Below are positions 7,955 to 15,873 of a stretch of 22,614 nt of DNA, in pieces. This DNA is from Candidatus Bathyarchaeota archaeon (GTDB taxonomy: Archaea; Thermoproteota; Bathyarchaeia; TCS64): positions 1 to 22,614 of the forward strand of contig JAFGTA010000053.1 in NCBI GenBank assembly GCA_016934355.1, written 5' to 3'. Position 1 is the first letter of the stretch; each line of letters starts with the position of its first letter. The notes under the pieces are model-generated. The model ran no database searches and was not told the origin of the DNA. It was given only the letters and a program-made list of their open reading frames with translations. The position numbers and the translations under genes were made by a program.

Positions 7955-7964
7955 AAAAAATTTT
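7955..7964. terminator. Possible bidirectional A/T termination tract
   Basis: AAAAAATTTT sits between two convergent genes. It gives a short T run on both strands, which is enough for archaeal RNA polymerase termination in many cases. No hairpin is evident. Confidence 0.35.
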
Positions 7965-8021
7965 CTGGATTCACCTGCCACAGGGAAAAGGCGTGGAGAA
8001 CCACTTATCTCAGGTAACCCG

Positions 8022-8852
8022 CTATGACCCTTTCCAGTGCTGGTACCACCGGGCCCATGTACGTTTCTGCCACTCCGGGCGGTCCGTCGCGTACAGCTCA
8101 CGGTACATGTAGCCGGTGGCCTCCTCCTCCGAGGCCCCGTCCTCTATCAGCCCCTTCATCACCCAGCGGACCTCCTTCATCCACGCGAGCTGCCTCTCAA
8201 CCTCCCCAAGGTCGCAGAGGGGCCCGTGCCCGGGTACGATCTTCTCCACATCCATCCCCAGTATCTTCTGGAACGCCTCGATCCACTTGTCGGGGTCAGC
8301 AGTGGCGTCACCCGCCCACGGGAACCTGTTGACGAACAGCAGGTCGCCCGCGAACAGGGTCCTGTCGTCTGGCACGTAGACTATGCTGCTGCAGTCGGTG
8401 TGGCCGCCTGTGTGGATGAACTCGACGCCGTCTCTCTCCCAGGTGTCTGTGAATGTGGTTGTGGGCAGGACTATCCTGAGGCCCTCAAAGAGCCACCACC
8501 GCTCCGGCGCGTCTCTCCTATAGGTCTCAAGCATCTTCTCGAGGTTCCCGGGCGCCCACTCGTTGCCGAGGCTCCTCTCCATCTTCTCCCAGAGCCGTCT
8601 GTGGCTCACTATCTCAAGGTCGTCGAACACCATGTTCCCGAAGACGTGATCGCCGTGCACATGCGTCAACAGCAGGTGGGTCATGGGCTTGTCCGTTACT
8701 CTCCCTATGGCTTCCCTGAACTTGCGGGCACTTCCCGGGTACTGGGCGTCGACGACCAGCACCTCGTCGCCGAGCGTCACTATCCCAACGTTGCCGCCTG
8801 TCTCGCCGTCCCAGTTGGCGTACACGCTATCGGAAACCTTGCTGAGCTTCAT
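8022..8852 (-). CDS. Metallo-beta-lactamase fold hydrolase
   Basis: The 276-residue protein has the full metal-binding set: HVHGDH at residues 64-69, His151 in HTGGHTD, Asp170 in LFAGDLLF and His209 in IVPGHGP. The order and spacing fit single-domain MBL hydrolases (glyoxalase II/lactamase-like). The C-terminal 40 residues, rich in Trp and Arg (EWQKRTWARWYQHWK), are an extra helix. Substrate unknown. A minus-strand TTTTAA at 8880-8875 lies about 25 bases before the ATG at 8852, so the gene probably has its own leaderless promoter despite the CBS gene 42 bases upstream. Confidence 0.9.
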   Translation of the reverse strand: MKLSKVSDSVYANWDGETGGNVGIVTLGDEVLVVDAQYPGSARKFREAIGRVTDKPMTHLLLTHVHGDHVFGNMVFDDLEIVSHRRLWEKMERSLGNEWAPGNLEKMLETYRRDAPERWWLFEGLRIVLPTTTFTDTWERDGVEFIHTGGHTDCSSIVYVPDDRTLFAGDLLFVNRFPWAGDATADPDKWIEAFQKILGMDVEKIVPGHGPLCDLGEVERQLAWMKEVRWVMKGLIEDGASEEEATGYMYRELYATDRPEWQKRTWARWYQHWKGS

Positions 8853-8874
8853 ACTTGAACAAAGGAATATGGGG

Positions 8875-8880
8875 TTAAAA
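8875..8880 (-). promoter_or_regulatory. TATA-like box for the MBL-fold hydrolase gene
   Basis: Minus-strand TTTTAA centred about 25 bases upstream of the ATG at 8852. Confidence 0.45.
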
Positions 8881-8894
8881 AGAGTTGACTGGGG

Positions 8895-9344
8895 CTACGA
8901 GACGTAGAAGTCTCCCTCGATGGAGGCGAACTGCTCCTCAACCATCGCCCTAAGCCCCTCGAGGAGGTCTGGGTGCAGCTGAGCAACGTCCATGAGGCTC
9001 AGGATTCCCACGAGCTTCATGACGCCTTCCACGCTCTCCATGACGGGCAGCTTTTTTATCTTCTGGACGAGCATTATCTCGACGGCTTTCTCAAGCGGCT
9101 CCTCGGGGCCTACGACTATCACAGGCTCCGACATCACCTCGCACACGGGCGTCGCGTCGGGGTCCGTCCCGCTGCAAACCACCCGGCGCACTATATCCGT
9201 CTCAGTTATTATGCCCTTCAGTCCGTCCCCGGAGGTAACCAGCAGGCTGCTTATGCTGAACTTGGACATCTTCCTCGCCGCGTTCTTAACAGACTGCATG
9301 TGGTCGATGGAGACCACCTGCGGAGTCATGACCTCATGGACCAT
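8895..9344 (-). CDS. Protein with two CBS domains
   Basis: Two CBS repeats fill the protein: VHEVMTPQVVSIDHMQSV through GIITETDIVRRVV, then VCEVMSEPVIVVGPEEPLEK through LVGILSLMDVAQL, with a helical tail of about 25 residues. I take ATG at 9344 as the start because it begins directly with a typical CBS opening. The frame stays open to a TTG at 9371, which would add nine hydrophobic residues (MLSLINLVL). A minus-strand GATTTAGG near 9388 is too close to that TTG to serve it. The likely role is sensing adenine nucleotides. Only about 30% of positions look shared with the CBS protein at 1628-2053. Confidence 0.88.
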   Translation of the reverse strand: MVHEVMTPQVVSIDHMQSVKNAARKMSKFSISSLLVTSGDGLKGIITETDIVRRVVCSGTDPDATPVCEVMSEPVIVVGPEEPLEKAVEIMLVQKIKKLPVMESVEGVMKLVGILSLMDVAQLHPDLLEGLRAMVEEQFASIEGDFYVS

Positions 9345-9426
9345 CAACACCAAATTGATCAGGCTCAACAAAGGCGGTGCGCCTAAATCGATTATGGAGG
9401 CTTAATACCTGAGAGAAACTAAAGGA

Positions 9427-10137
9427 TTAGGCCCTCGTCTTGAGCACTCTCATGCCGCTGGGCAGCTTCTCGGAGGCGTACCGAAGAATAAGCGCCGGCG
9501 ACCTGCTCCTCCACCTCAGAAGGTACTCCCTCACCTCCTCGGGGTGCCTCTTGGACGCCTCCTTGAGCATCCATCCAACGCCTTTCTGTACCATGTCGTC
9601 GCCGTCCGTCATCAACCTGTCCGCGACCCTGAAGACGTCGCCCAGCTGTTCGCCCCTGCGGGCGATGGGGACGAGGCTGACCGCGGCGGCCCTTCGCCTC
9701 CACCGGTCACCTGAGCCAGTCCACTCCAGCAGGCGCTCGATGAGCCCCGGGTCCTTCCTCACCGCCTCCGATATGATCTTGGTGCATAGCTGGTCAGTGG
9801 TCGCCCAGTTATCTAGGTAGTCCACCCAGCCGTCGAGGACGGGGAAATGCTCAGGCACTATGCGCCTCCTGAACCTCTCCAGCACCCTGAGGCCCACCGC
9901 GCCGTAATCCACGTTCACCTGCATCATCAACTCCTCAGTGAGCCTCATCGCCGCCCCGAGGTCCCCCTTCACCTCGGGGTAGTACTTCTTCGCGATGTCA
10001 TTGGTCTGTTGGCTCGACAGCCCGAAGGTCTCGATGGGCTCCCTGAAGTAACGCCTCAGCTGCTCGGCCCTCTCGGGGCTCCCTGCCTCCCTGACGTCAG
10101 CCTTTATCCGTTCGGCCAGCTCAGGCAAAGGCTTCAC
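9427..10137 (-). CDS. AlkD-like DNA alkylation repair protein (HEAT-repeat glycosylase)
   Basis: The 236-residue all-helical protein matches the AlkD family. It retains the residues used by AlkD to bind and excise positively charged alkylated bases: Trp111 and Asp115 in DNWATTDQL, an Arg cluster at 146-149 (RWRRRAAAVSLV) and Trp189 in VQKGVGWMLKEASKRHPEEV. AlkD removes N3- and N7-alkylpurines without base flipping. The start is GTG at 10137, which lies inside the preceding flavoprotein gene and overlaps its end by 17 bases, suggesting translational coupling. Confidence 0.9.
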   Translation of the reverse strand: MKPLPELAERIKADVREAGSPERAEQLRRYFREPIETFGLSSQQTNDIAKKYYPEVKGDLGAAMRLTEELMMQVNVDYGAVGLRVLERFRRRIVPEHFPVLDGWVDYLDNWATTDQLCTKIISEAVRKDPGLIERLLEWTGSGDRWRRRAAAVSLVPIARRGEQLGDVFRVADRLMTDGDDMVQKGVGWMLKEASKRHPEEVREYLLRWRSRSPALILRYASEKLPSGMRVLKTRA

Positions 10138-11731
10138 CGATTTCCACAGTGGACACCTTCATGGCGTCACCGCTCTTGGCGAGGACTATTGTCCGAACCC
10201 ACGCGGGGTTCTCCAACGGGAAGTCGAGCCTGTAGTGGGCCCCCCTGCTCTCCCGGCGCTCCATCGCCGCCCTTATTATCATCTCGGCGGCGTCGAGTGC
10301 CATGGGGAACTCTAGTGCTGGGATCATGGCCTTGCCGGGCTGCACCACCATCCTCGGGGAGGAGTCCCTGAGCTCCTGTATCTTCTCGAAGGCCTCAACG
10401 AGCAGTTCGCCGTCCCTGATTACCCCGGCCTTCTCCCACATGGTCTCCCTGAGGGCCGCCATGAGGATCCTCGGCCTGTACCCTGTCTCGCGGCCTATGA
10501 GTTTCATGTAGCGGTCCATCTCGGCCGCCGCGAGCCCGTCGACATCCACATGCTCCACCTCTCCGGCGTGCTCCGTGGCCCTCGCGCCGGCCCTCGCACC
10601 GAAGACCGTGACGTCCGTGAGGGCGTTACCGCCGTGCCTGTTGGCGCCATGGACACCCCCCACCACCTCACCCGCGGCAAGCAGCCCCTTCACGCCGGTC
10701 TCGCCCCACGTGTCGGCGACCACGCCGCCCATCGTGAAATGGGTGAGTGGCGCCACCCTGAACGGCCGCTCGTGTGCCTGCAGCCTGTTCACGTAGAAGT
10801 CGTAGCTGCCCATGCCGTAGAAGTCCCCCGGCTTGCTGCTCTTGACAACCTCCCGGGCGTCAACGAGGACGGCGCCGTCTACGCCGCCGCCCTGCATTAT
10901 CTCCAGCATCATTGCCCGCGAAAGCATGTCCCTACTCTTGGCTATGTACGGCCTCTCTGTGACGCCGTGCTTCTGGGGGATGTCCTCGCCGAGGACGTTG
11001 ATTATCTTGCCCTCCCTGATGACGCGGCCGTCCACAAGCAGCGGCGGCGCCCCCGGCTCCGCCAGCGCCAACGGGAAGAACTGGACGAACTCCATGTCCC
11101 TGAGCCGGGCGCCCGCGTGGTATGCGAGGCTGTACCCGTCCCCCGTGGTCTTCAATGGGCAGTCGGTCCGCTTGTAGAGTGCCCCGGCGCCGCCCGTCGC
11201 CAGTATCACGGACTTGCACTGGAAGGCGGCGGGCTGCCCGGCGTCGCCGCTGTAACCGACGGCGCCCACCACTCTGCCGCCGGTCTTCAGCAGCAGCGTT
11301 ATGATGGTGTTATCGACGAACTCGACGCCCCGGTCCTTGAGGTACTTGACCTGGGGCAGCGTTATGCCTTGGCCGAGTATGGTGCCTAGGGCGCCTACGT
11401 GGATGCCTCCGTGGTTGACGTTGACTACGAGACCGTATTTCTCCAGTTCGAGGACGCGGTCGCCGCCCTCATCGGTGAGTACCTCGACTAGCTTGGGGTC
11501 GTTGACGCCTTTGCCTACGCTTATTGTCCTCTCCCGGTGCTCCTCGGCGGTCATGCCTCCGACGGCGGCTAGGTAGCCGCTGCCCGCTACGATTGTGCAG
11601 TTGTTGTACCCCGCCGGCGCCTTGGAGACCAGCAGGACGTGGGCTCCCAGCTCTTGGGCCTCTATGGCTGCCCTGAGCCCGGCGCCTCCTGTGCCTATTA
11701 TGAGTACGTCTGATGTGTAGTGAAGGGTCAT
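10121..11731 (-). CDS. FAD-dependent fumarate reductase/succinate dehydrogenase-type flavoprotein
   Basis: The protein opens with the FAD dinucleotide fold, SDVLIIGTGGAGLRAAIEA, with GTGGAG at residues 13-18. It also has ILATGGAGALYKRTDCP, THFTMGGVVAD (capping/active-site region) and VHGANRHGGNALTDV near the second FAD contact. A C-terminal helical domain follows. This is the plan of FrdA/SdhA, thiol:fumarate reductase and L-aspartate oxidase, and I cannot choose among them. No iron-sulfur or membrane-anchor subunit is adjacent. I chose ATG at 11731 over an in-frame ATG at 11779 because a TTTAAA box at 11761-11756 lies 27 bases upstream of it. The fold also begins within nine residues of that start. 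Confidence 0.88.
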   Translation of the reverse strand: MTLHYTSDVLIIGTGGAGLRAAIEAQELGAHVLLVSKAPAGYNNCTIVAGSGYLAAVGGMTAEEHRERTISVGKGVNDPKLVEVLTDEGGDRVLELEKYGLVVNVNHGGIHVGALGTILGQGITLPQVKYLKDRGVEFVDNTIITLLLKTGGRVVGAVGYSGDAGQPAAFQCKSVILATGGAGALYKRTDCPLKTTGDGYSLAYHAGARLRDMEFVQFFPLALAEPGAPPLLVDGRVIREGKIINVLGEDIPQKHGVTERPYIAKSRDMLSRAMMLEIMQGGGVDGAVLVDAREVVKSSKPGDFYGMGSYDFYVNRLQAHERPFRVAPLTHFTMGGVVADTWGETGVKGLLAAGEVVGGVHGANRHGGNALTDVTVFGARAGARATEHAGEVEHVDVDGLAAAEMDRYMKLIGRETGYRPRILMAALRETMWEKAGVIRDGELLVEAFEKIQELRDSSPRMVVQPGKAMIPALEFPMALDAAEMIIRAAMERRESRGAHYRLDFPLENPAWVRTIVLAKSGDAMKVSTVEIGEAFA

Positions 11732-11755
11732 GGTTGAATAGGTCGGTGGGGATGC

Positions 11756-11761
11756 TTTAAA
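11756..11761 (-). promoter_or_regulatory. TATA box of the flavoprotein gene
   Basis: TTTAAA centred about 27 bases upstream of the ATG at 11731. It decides the start codon, because it would lie inside the coding region if the upstream ATG were used. Confidence 0.55.
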
Positions 11762-11802
11762 CGGTGTCCCCCAGCTCATTCAGGCCGGTTCCCGGGTGAG
11801 TG

Positions 11803-12276
11803 TCATTCGTCGGTCATGAAGACCCGCTCAAGGCAGAGCTCCTCGGCGCTCTCACGGGTCACCACGGGCTCCACCCTGAGCCTCGGGTCGAAGTGGTTGA
11901 GCGTGTACTGTATGCTGGGGAGCGTCATGTTGGCGCAGAGGCCGTTGAGGAACATGCCGCAGTCCACGCCCACATCTAGGAAAGCCTCGTAGAAGGGGCA
12001 CCGCCTGACTAGGAACGTTACGCTAGTCTCGTCGCGCCTGTGCTCCGTGATGTCTGCGCCGGCGTCTCCCATGAATCTGCGGTACACCTCGGCGCCCAAC
12101 TCCAGCGGGGTCAGCCCCTCGGGGAGCGTCCTTTTCATCTCCCTGGCGACGATGGCGCCCTGCCTCTTCGCCGCCTCGTCCAGCATCCCAAGCGCCTCGT
12201 CTGTGCCCAGACGCTCCACGGCCTCCATTATGTACGCGATCTGGAGGACGTAGGCACGCTTGACGCCTGTGAACAT
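11803..12276 (-). CDS. L-2-amino-thiazoline-4-carboxylate (ATC) hydrolase-like protein
   Basis: From ATG at 12276 the product is 157 residues. It contains RRCPFYEAFLDVGVDCGMFL followed by a Cys-Ala-Asn segment, and near the C-terminus a short strand after RLRVEPVVTR. This resembles the ATC hydrolase Pfam family, in which CP-x-x-EA and a later Cys are conserved. The bacterial namesake converts L-2-amino-thiazoline-4-carboxylate to S/N-carbamoylcysteine, but most members are uncharacterised. The frame is open to 12345, but a GTTTAAAC box at 12300-12307 lies 27 bases before the ATG at 12276, favouring the shorter form. The flavoprotein gene follows 71 bases downstream on the same strand with its own TATA box. 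Confidence 0.7.
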   Translation of the reverse strand: MFTGVKRAYVLQIAYIMEAVERLGTDEALGMLDEAAKRQGAIVAREMKRTLPEGLTPLELGAEVYRRFMGDAGADITEHRRDETSVTFLVRRCPFYEAFLDVGVDCGMFLNGLCANMTLPSIQYTLNHFDPRLRVEPVVTRESAEELCLERVFMTDE

Positions 12277-12299
12277 ACAGTTTGACACAGGGGGACGCC

Positions 12300-12327
12300 G
12301 TTTAAACCCTTTGACAACCCCTAAATA
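12300..12327. promoter_or_regulatory. Back-to-back TATA boxes of the divergent ATC-hydrolase-like and CPBP genes
   Basis: GTTTAAAC at 12300-12307 is about 27 bases from the minus-strand ATG at 12276. TAAATA at 12322-12327 is about 25 bases from the plus-strand ATG at 12349. The two boxes are only 14 bases apart, so TBP/TFB bound at one would crowd the other. Confidence 0.55.
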
Positions 12328-12348
12328 CGGTGCGGCTACCCTCACACC

Positions 12349-13203
12349 ATGAGAGGCCGTTCGCTCGCCGAGGTCAGCCTCGTCTTCGCCTTGTTCCAGC
12401 TGGTGCGGTTGTTCCTCCCCGGCGTTGGCAGCCTCTTTCTCTGGGAGACGCGGGTGCTCGGCTGGAGCTACTTCACGGGGTTCCTCATGCTGCTGCTGCC
12501 CCTCCTCGCCGTCATGGTCTGGAAAAGGGACTACGAGGAGTACGGTTTGACGCTGCGGCGTTGGAGGAGCAGCGTCGACGTTGGGCTGAAGGGCTACCTC
12601 TACCTCATCGTGCCCCAGGTGCTGCTGACCTTCGGGACGGCGTGGGGCTTCGGCTACAGGTACGCCGTGGGAAGCCTCTTCCTATCAGGCGTCGTGTTTA
12701 TCTTCCTCTTCCTGCTGCTGAGGCGACTCACAGGGAAGGGGTACAAGGAGTTTAAGGGCCCCGGCGTGCGTGTCGCCATCGTCGCCGCCCTGCTTACTCT
12801 ACCGCTTGCAGCCGGTTTGCTGGCGAGGAGATTCACTTTGAAGCTGTTGTCGACCGTCGTCTGGCAGTTCCTGTTCGGGGGCGTCGCCGAGGAGGTTCTC
12901 TACAGGGGATACATCCAGTCGGCTGTGAACGAGGAGTACGGGAGGCCGTGGAGGTTCGTCGGCGTCGAGTTTGGGCCCGGGCTGCTCGCCTCGTCGGTGC
13001 TCTACGGGCTGCACAGGGCGTTGAACACGGTTAAGCCATGGGCTGGGGTCTACGAGGTGTCCCTCGGGTGGGGGCTGTTCGCGTTCACCTTCGGCGTCTT
13101 CTACGGGTTCCTCCGGGAGCACACGGGGGACGTTGTCGGGTCGGGTGTTGCCAACGGGCTCATGGACGCGGTGGGGGAGTCCGTTCTGCGGCTACTACGC
13201 TAA
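12349..13203 (+). CDS. CPBP family intramembrane metalloprotease (CAAX protease/Rce1-like)
   Basis: The 284-residue polytopic protein has about seven or eight hydrophobic segments. It carries the three motifs of the CPBP family: GGVAEEVLYRGYI with Glu181-Glu182 and Arg186, VLYGLHRALN with His222, and GSGVANGLMD with Asn269. These place the active-site Glu and His within the membrane. Archaeal and bacterial members are linked to prenyl-protein processing or peptide maturation, but the substrate here is unknown. The ATG has a TATA-like box 25 bases upstream, indicating a leaderless mRNA. Confidence 0.9.
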   Translation: MRGRSLAEVSLVFALFQLVRLFLPGVGSLFLWETRVLGWSYFTGFLMLLLPLLAVMVWKRDYEEYGLTLRRWRSSVDVGLKGYLYLIVPQVLLTFGTAWGFGYRYAVGSLFLSGVVFIFLFLLLRRLTGKGYKEFKGPGVRVAIVAALLTLPLAAGLLARRFTLKLLSTVVWQFLFGGVAEEVLYRGYIQSAVNEEYGRPWRFVGVEFGPGLLASSVLYGLHRALNTVKPWAGVYEVSLGWGLFAFTFGVFYGFLREHTGDVVGSGVANGLMDAVGESVLRLLR

Positions 13204-13287
13204 GTCTGCACCGTTTCTGCTGGTTGTAGGTGGTGCCGGGCTACACAGACCACAATTTAACGCATATGCCTCTCTGGGTAGACGACT

Positions 13288-13815
13288 ATGAAGTCGGGAG
13301 CTCCTGGTGCATCAGATCAGATGCTGTACCACCTGAACAAGTTCAACAGGGTGTTCAGGGAGGTCATGAGGAAGTACCGGATAATATACATAGGCTACGT
13401 GGCCAGCCTCACCGCCTTCTTCCTCAGCTGCTACCTGGAGTACTTCGAGGCGCCCTGGATGAGGGAGCTGGTTCAGGTCTACCACCTTGAGCAGCTTGTC
13501 TTCGCCACCATGGTGTTCAGTGTATTCATGATAATCTACTTCGTGAGGGAGCAGGAGCGCACCAAGTACGAGATAAGGCTCTCAGACGAGCAGAGGATCA
13601 GGGAGGGCGTCTGGATCGCGGAGCAGGAGATCAGGAACCAGATCATATTGATCAACCAGGCGACCCACATCGCCGAGAAGAAGGGTGAGCTCAGCGGGCG
13701 AATGATCGACATCATAAGAGAAAACACCCAGAAGATGGAGCGGCACCTTGAGCTGCTTCAAAGGGACGACGCGGACCCCAGGGAGATAAGGACGACCCTG
13801 CTGAACGAGCAATAG
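13288..13815 (+). CDS. Unknown membrane protein with two TM segments and a long helical tail
   Basis: I do not recognise the family. The 175-residue protein has hydrophobic segments at about residues 32-50 (IIYIGYVASLTAFFLSCYL) and 68-88 (LVFATMVFSVFMIIYFV) separated by an acidic loop. A charged, probably coiled-coil tail of about 85 residues follows (EQERTKYEIRLSDEQR, then AEQEIRNQIILINQATHIAE). The tail should lie in the cytoplasm and could recruit partners. An AT-rich TTTAA at 13256-13260 is about 30 bases before the ATG. The gene lies between the CPBP protease and the zinc-ribbon gene on the same strand. Confidence 0.75.
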   Translation: MKSGAPGASDQMLYHLNKFNRVFREVMRKYRIIYIGYVASLTAFFLSCYLEYFEAPWMRELVQVYHLEQLVFATMVFSVFMIIYFVREQERTKYEIRLSDEQRIREGVWIAEQEIRNQIILINQATHIAEKKGELSGRMIDIIRENTQKMERHLELLQRDDADPREIRTTLLNEQ

Positions 13816-13828
13816 AACAGGGTTCTAT
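13812..13828. repeat. Inverted repeat at the end of the unknown membrane protein gene
   Basis: ATAGAAC-AGG-GTTCTAT is a perfect 7+7 inverted repeat with a 3-base spacer. It overlaps the stop codon of the gene ending at 13815 and lies 20 bases before the TATA-like box of the next gene, so it could be a protein-binding site for that promoter or an RNA hairpin. Confidence 0.4.
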
Positions 13829-13847
13829 AACATTGTTTGATAAACCA

Positions 13848-13853
13848 TTAAAA
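13848..13853 (+). promoter_or_regulatory. TATA-like box of the zinc-ribbon gene
   Basis: TTAAAA centred about 25 bases before the ATG at 13875. This box lies inside the reading frame if the earlier ATG at 13833 is used, so it favours the later start. Confidence 0.5.
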
Positions 13854-13874
13854 CCGATCTGCCTCCGAGTAGCC

Positions 13875-14288
13875 ATGCCGAGGTGCCCAGGGTGCGGCGC
13901 ACAGGTATCCGACGAGGGAATCTACTGCCGCGACTGCATAGTCAAGAACCGTGAAAAAGCCATGGGAGAGCTCAGAGACTTCGACGACCTGCTGGACAGC
14001 CTAGAGGAGCTCGCGGAGAAGCCGAGGGCCCAGCCCGCCGACGACAAACTCATCGACCTAGTCGAGGACACCCTTCTGGACAGTCTCAGGAAGATCATCC
14101 TCGGCTACAGTGACGCAGAAGCCGAGTATCAGTTGTCCATCGCCTCGGACGCCGTGGAGAAGCTCATTCAGTACGGGCCAGACGCGAAGCCGGTGCTCGT
14201 GGAGTTGCAGAGAGAGCTGAGGCAGGGAACACAGCACCAGGTCGAGCTCGCCACCATGATCCAGGACGAGCTTTTGTCAATGAACTAG
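13875..14288 (+). CDS. Zinc-ribbon protein of unknown function
   Basis: The 137-residue protein begins directly with a zinc ribbon, Cys4/Cys7 (RCPGCG) and Cys18/Cys21 (YCRDC). An acidic helical region follows (about 30-60), then a C-terminal helical domain containing DAEAEYQLSIASDAVEKLI and ending in a helix about 35 residues long. The start at 13875 is preferred over the in-frame ATG at 13833 because a TATA-like box sits 25 bases upstream and the ribbon starts within four residues. The role is not known. Such ribbons commonly mediate contact with nucleic acid or another protein. Confidence 0.75.
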   Translation: MPRCPGCGAQVSDEGIYCRDCIVKNREKAMGELRDFDDLLDSLEELAEKPRAQPADDKLIDLVEDTLLDSLRKIILGYSDAEAEYQLSIASDAVEKLIQYGPDAKPVLVELQRELRQGTQHQVELATMIQDELLSMN

Positions 14289-14335
14289 CTCAATTGTTGA
14301 AAAGAAGAATAAACAGAATGTTTTAGGGAAGAGAG

Positions 14336-15757
14336 TTAAGCGTTCACCTTGTCAAGGTAGAGCTTCCTCTTGTAGAGGACGCCCATCACGTCCGCCGCCC
14401 TCTCAGGCGTCGTGTACACCGGCACCTTCTGCTTCTCCAGTATCTTGGCTGACGCCCCCGCGACGTCCGCAGCCGGGTCGATGACGATGACCGGCTTATC
14501 GTACTTCTTGTAGGTCTTGAGCAGCGTGTTGTTGATCCACTCGTACATGCCGTGGAGGTCCTCGTCTGGCACGTCCGGGAACATGGTCTTGATGATGCTG
14601 GTTCCCAGGCTGATGGTTATCAATCCGTGTATCTCCGGCTGCTTCAGCACGATGTCCGGGACGTTGAGGAAGCTGTTCATGTTCAGTGTAGCCGTCAGGT
14701 CCACAGGGTTCTTGGGGTTGCCGAACCCAGGGATCAACTGCATGATCTCAGCCTGCGCCTCCTCGCCGAAAGTCGGGATGCTCATGCCGTTCTGGATGAG
14801 CCTGTCAGCAGTCTCCACGGCGACGCCGCCGCTGTTACTCACGATGCCGATGTTCGGTCCCTGAGGCAGAGGACAGTAGAGCAGCCCCTTGACGTAGTCG
14901 AACATCTCAGCCGCGTCGTAAGCCCTGATGACGCCCGCCTGCCTGAACGCGGCGTCGTAGACCTTGTCGCTGCCCGCGATGCTGCCGGTGTGGCTCGCAG
15001 CGGCCTTGCTTCCGGCCTCGGTTACGCCGACCTTGATAACGACTATGGGCTTCTTTGGGGTGACCTGCTTGGCGGCCTCGTACCACTTGCGGCCGTTCTT
15101 GAGACCCTCGATGTACATCGTGATGATCTTGGTGTCGTCGTCCTGGCCGAAGTACTCAAGGTAGTTCCAGCCCTTGAGGTCGCTCTCGTTACCGCTGCTA
15201 ATGAACTTGTTGACCCCCACGCCCATCGCGGAGGCCCTCAGGTAGAGCTGCAGCCCGTAGCCGCCGCTCTGGCTGATGAACGCGACCTCGCCGCTCTCGT
15301 GGAGGAACGGTATCATCAAGGCGCTGAGCTTGGCGGCGCTGCTTGTGACGCCCATGCAGTTGGGGCCTATGAAACGGGTGCTGCCTTCAGCAGTCTGTAG
15401 TATCTGCTGGATCAACTTCTTGCCCTCGTCCCCGGCTTCGCTGAAGCCGCTGGTGATGACGACGGCGCCCTTGGTCCCGATGGCCTTCAGTTCCTCGAAC
15501 ACGCCTGGGACGAACCGGGCGGGAACCACGACCAGTGCCATGTCCACCGGCGCCCCGATGTCCTTGACGCTGGCGTAGCACTTGAGTCCCTGGATCTCCT
15601 CGGCCTTGGGGTTGATGGGATAGATTTCGCCCTCGAAGCCGCTCTGCTTGATGGCGTTGAGCAGCATGTACCCCCACTTGAAGGGGTCTGTGCTGGCTCC
15701 CACCACGGCGACGCTCTTGGGCATAAGGATCTTGTCTAGCGCTTCCTTGGCATCCAA
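14336..15757 (-). CDS. ADP-forming acyl-CoA synthetase alpha subunit (acetate-CoA ligase type)
   Basis: The 473-residue protein has the CoA-binding Rossmann domain (SVAVVGASTDPFKWGY at 15-30, YPINPK), the succinyl-CoA-ligase-like domains (FIGPNCMG, AFISQSGGYG) and the phosphohistidine His256 in KAAASHTGSIAGSD. This is the alpha-subunit plan of archaeal ACD enzymes, which make ATP from acyl-CoA, ADP and phosphate. The ATP-grasp beta subunit is needed for activity. It is not fused here, and no beta-subunit gene occurs in the window. The start is TTG at 15757, because an in-frame TGA lies nine bases upstream and no ATG fits. The expected TATA box is present about 49 bases upstream. Confidence 0.9.
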   Translation of the reverse strand: MDAKEALDKILMPKSVAVVGASTDPFKWGYMLLNAIKQSGFEGEIYPINPKAEEIQGLKCYASVKDIGAPVDMALVVVPARFVPGVFEELKAIGTKGAVVITSGFSEAGDEGKKLIQQILQTAEGSTRFIGPNCMGVTSSAAKLSALMIPFLHESGEVAFISQSGGYGLQLYLRASAMGVGVNKFISSGNESDLKGWNYLEYFGQDDDTKIITMYIEGLKNGRKWYEAAKQVTPKKPIVVIKVGVTEAGSKAAASHTGSIAGSDKVYDAAFRQAGVIRAYDAAEMFDYVKGLLYCPLPQGPNIGIVSNSGGVAVETADRLIQNGMSIPTFGEEAQAEIMQLIPGFGNPKNPVDLTATLNMNSFLNVPDIVLKQPEIHGLITISLGTSIIKTMFPDVPDEDLHGMYEWINNTLLKTYKKYDKPVIVIDPAADVAGASAKILEKQKVPVYTTPERAADVMGVLYKRKLYLDKVNA

Positions 15758-15770
15758 GTCAATTCAACTC

Positions 15771-15810
15771 TGAAACGTTTCATGAAAAGGTGCAGCCGAT
15801 CCTATATAAA
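15771..15810 (-). promoter_or_regulatory. Promoter and palindromic operator of the acyl-CoA synthetase gene
   Basis: The minus strand carries TTTATATAG at 15810-15802. Transcription should start near 15779, exactly where a perfect 12-base palindrome, TGAAACGTTTCA, lies (15771-15782). A dimeric regulator bound there would block initiation. The resulting leader is about 22 bases. Confidence 0.5.
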
Positions 15811-15873
15811 ACTGTATGAGCGGGGGCGAATAGAGTAAATACCAGCGGCGCCGTGACACGTCAGAGCCCCTGA

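Noticed and set aside
8037..8858. Long open frame opposite the MBL hydrolase
   Set aside because: It is the complement of a gene with a complete HVHGDH metal site and a TATA box. The opposite-strand product has no recognisable motif and follows from GC-rich codon use.
10550..11389. 279-codon frame opposite the flavoprotein
   Set aside because: The minus-strand flavoprotein is unmistakable over the same bases; the plus-strand product is Pro/Arg/Val-rich shadow sequence.
14552..15400. 282-codon frame opposite the acyl-CoA synthetase
   Set aside because: It mirrors a gene with an intact catalytic His and family motifs; no motif on this strand.
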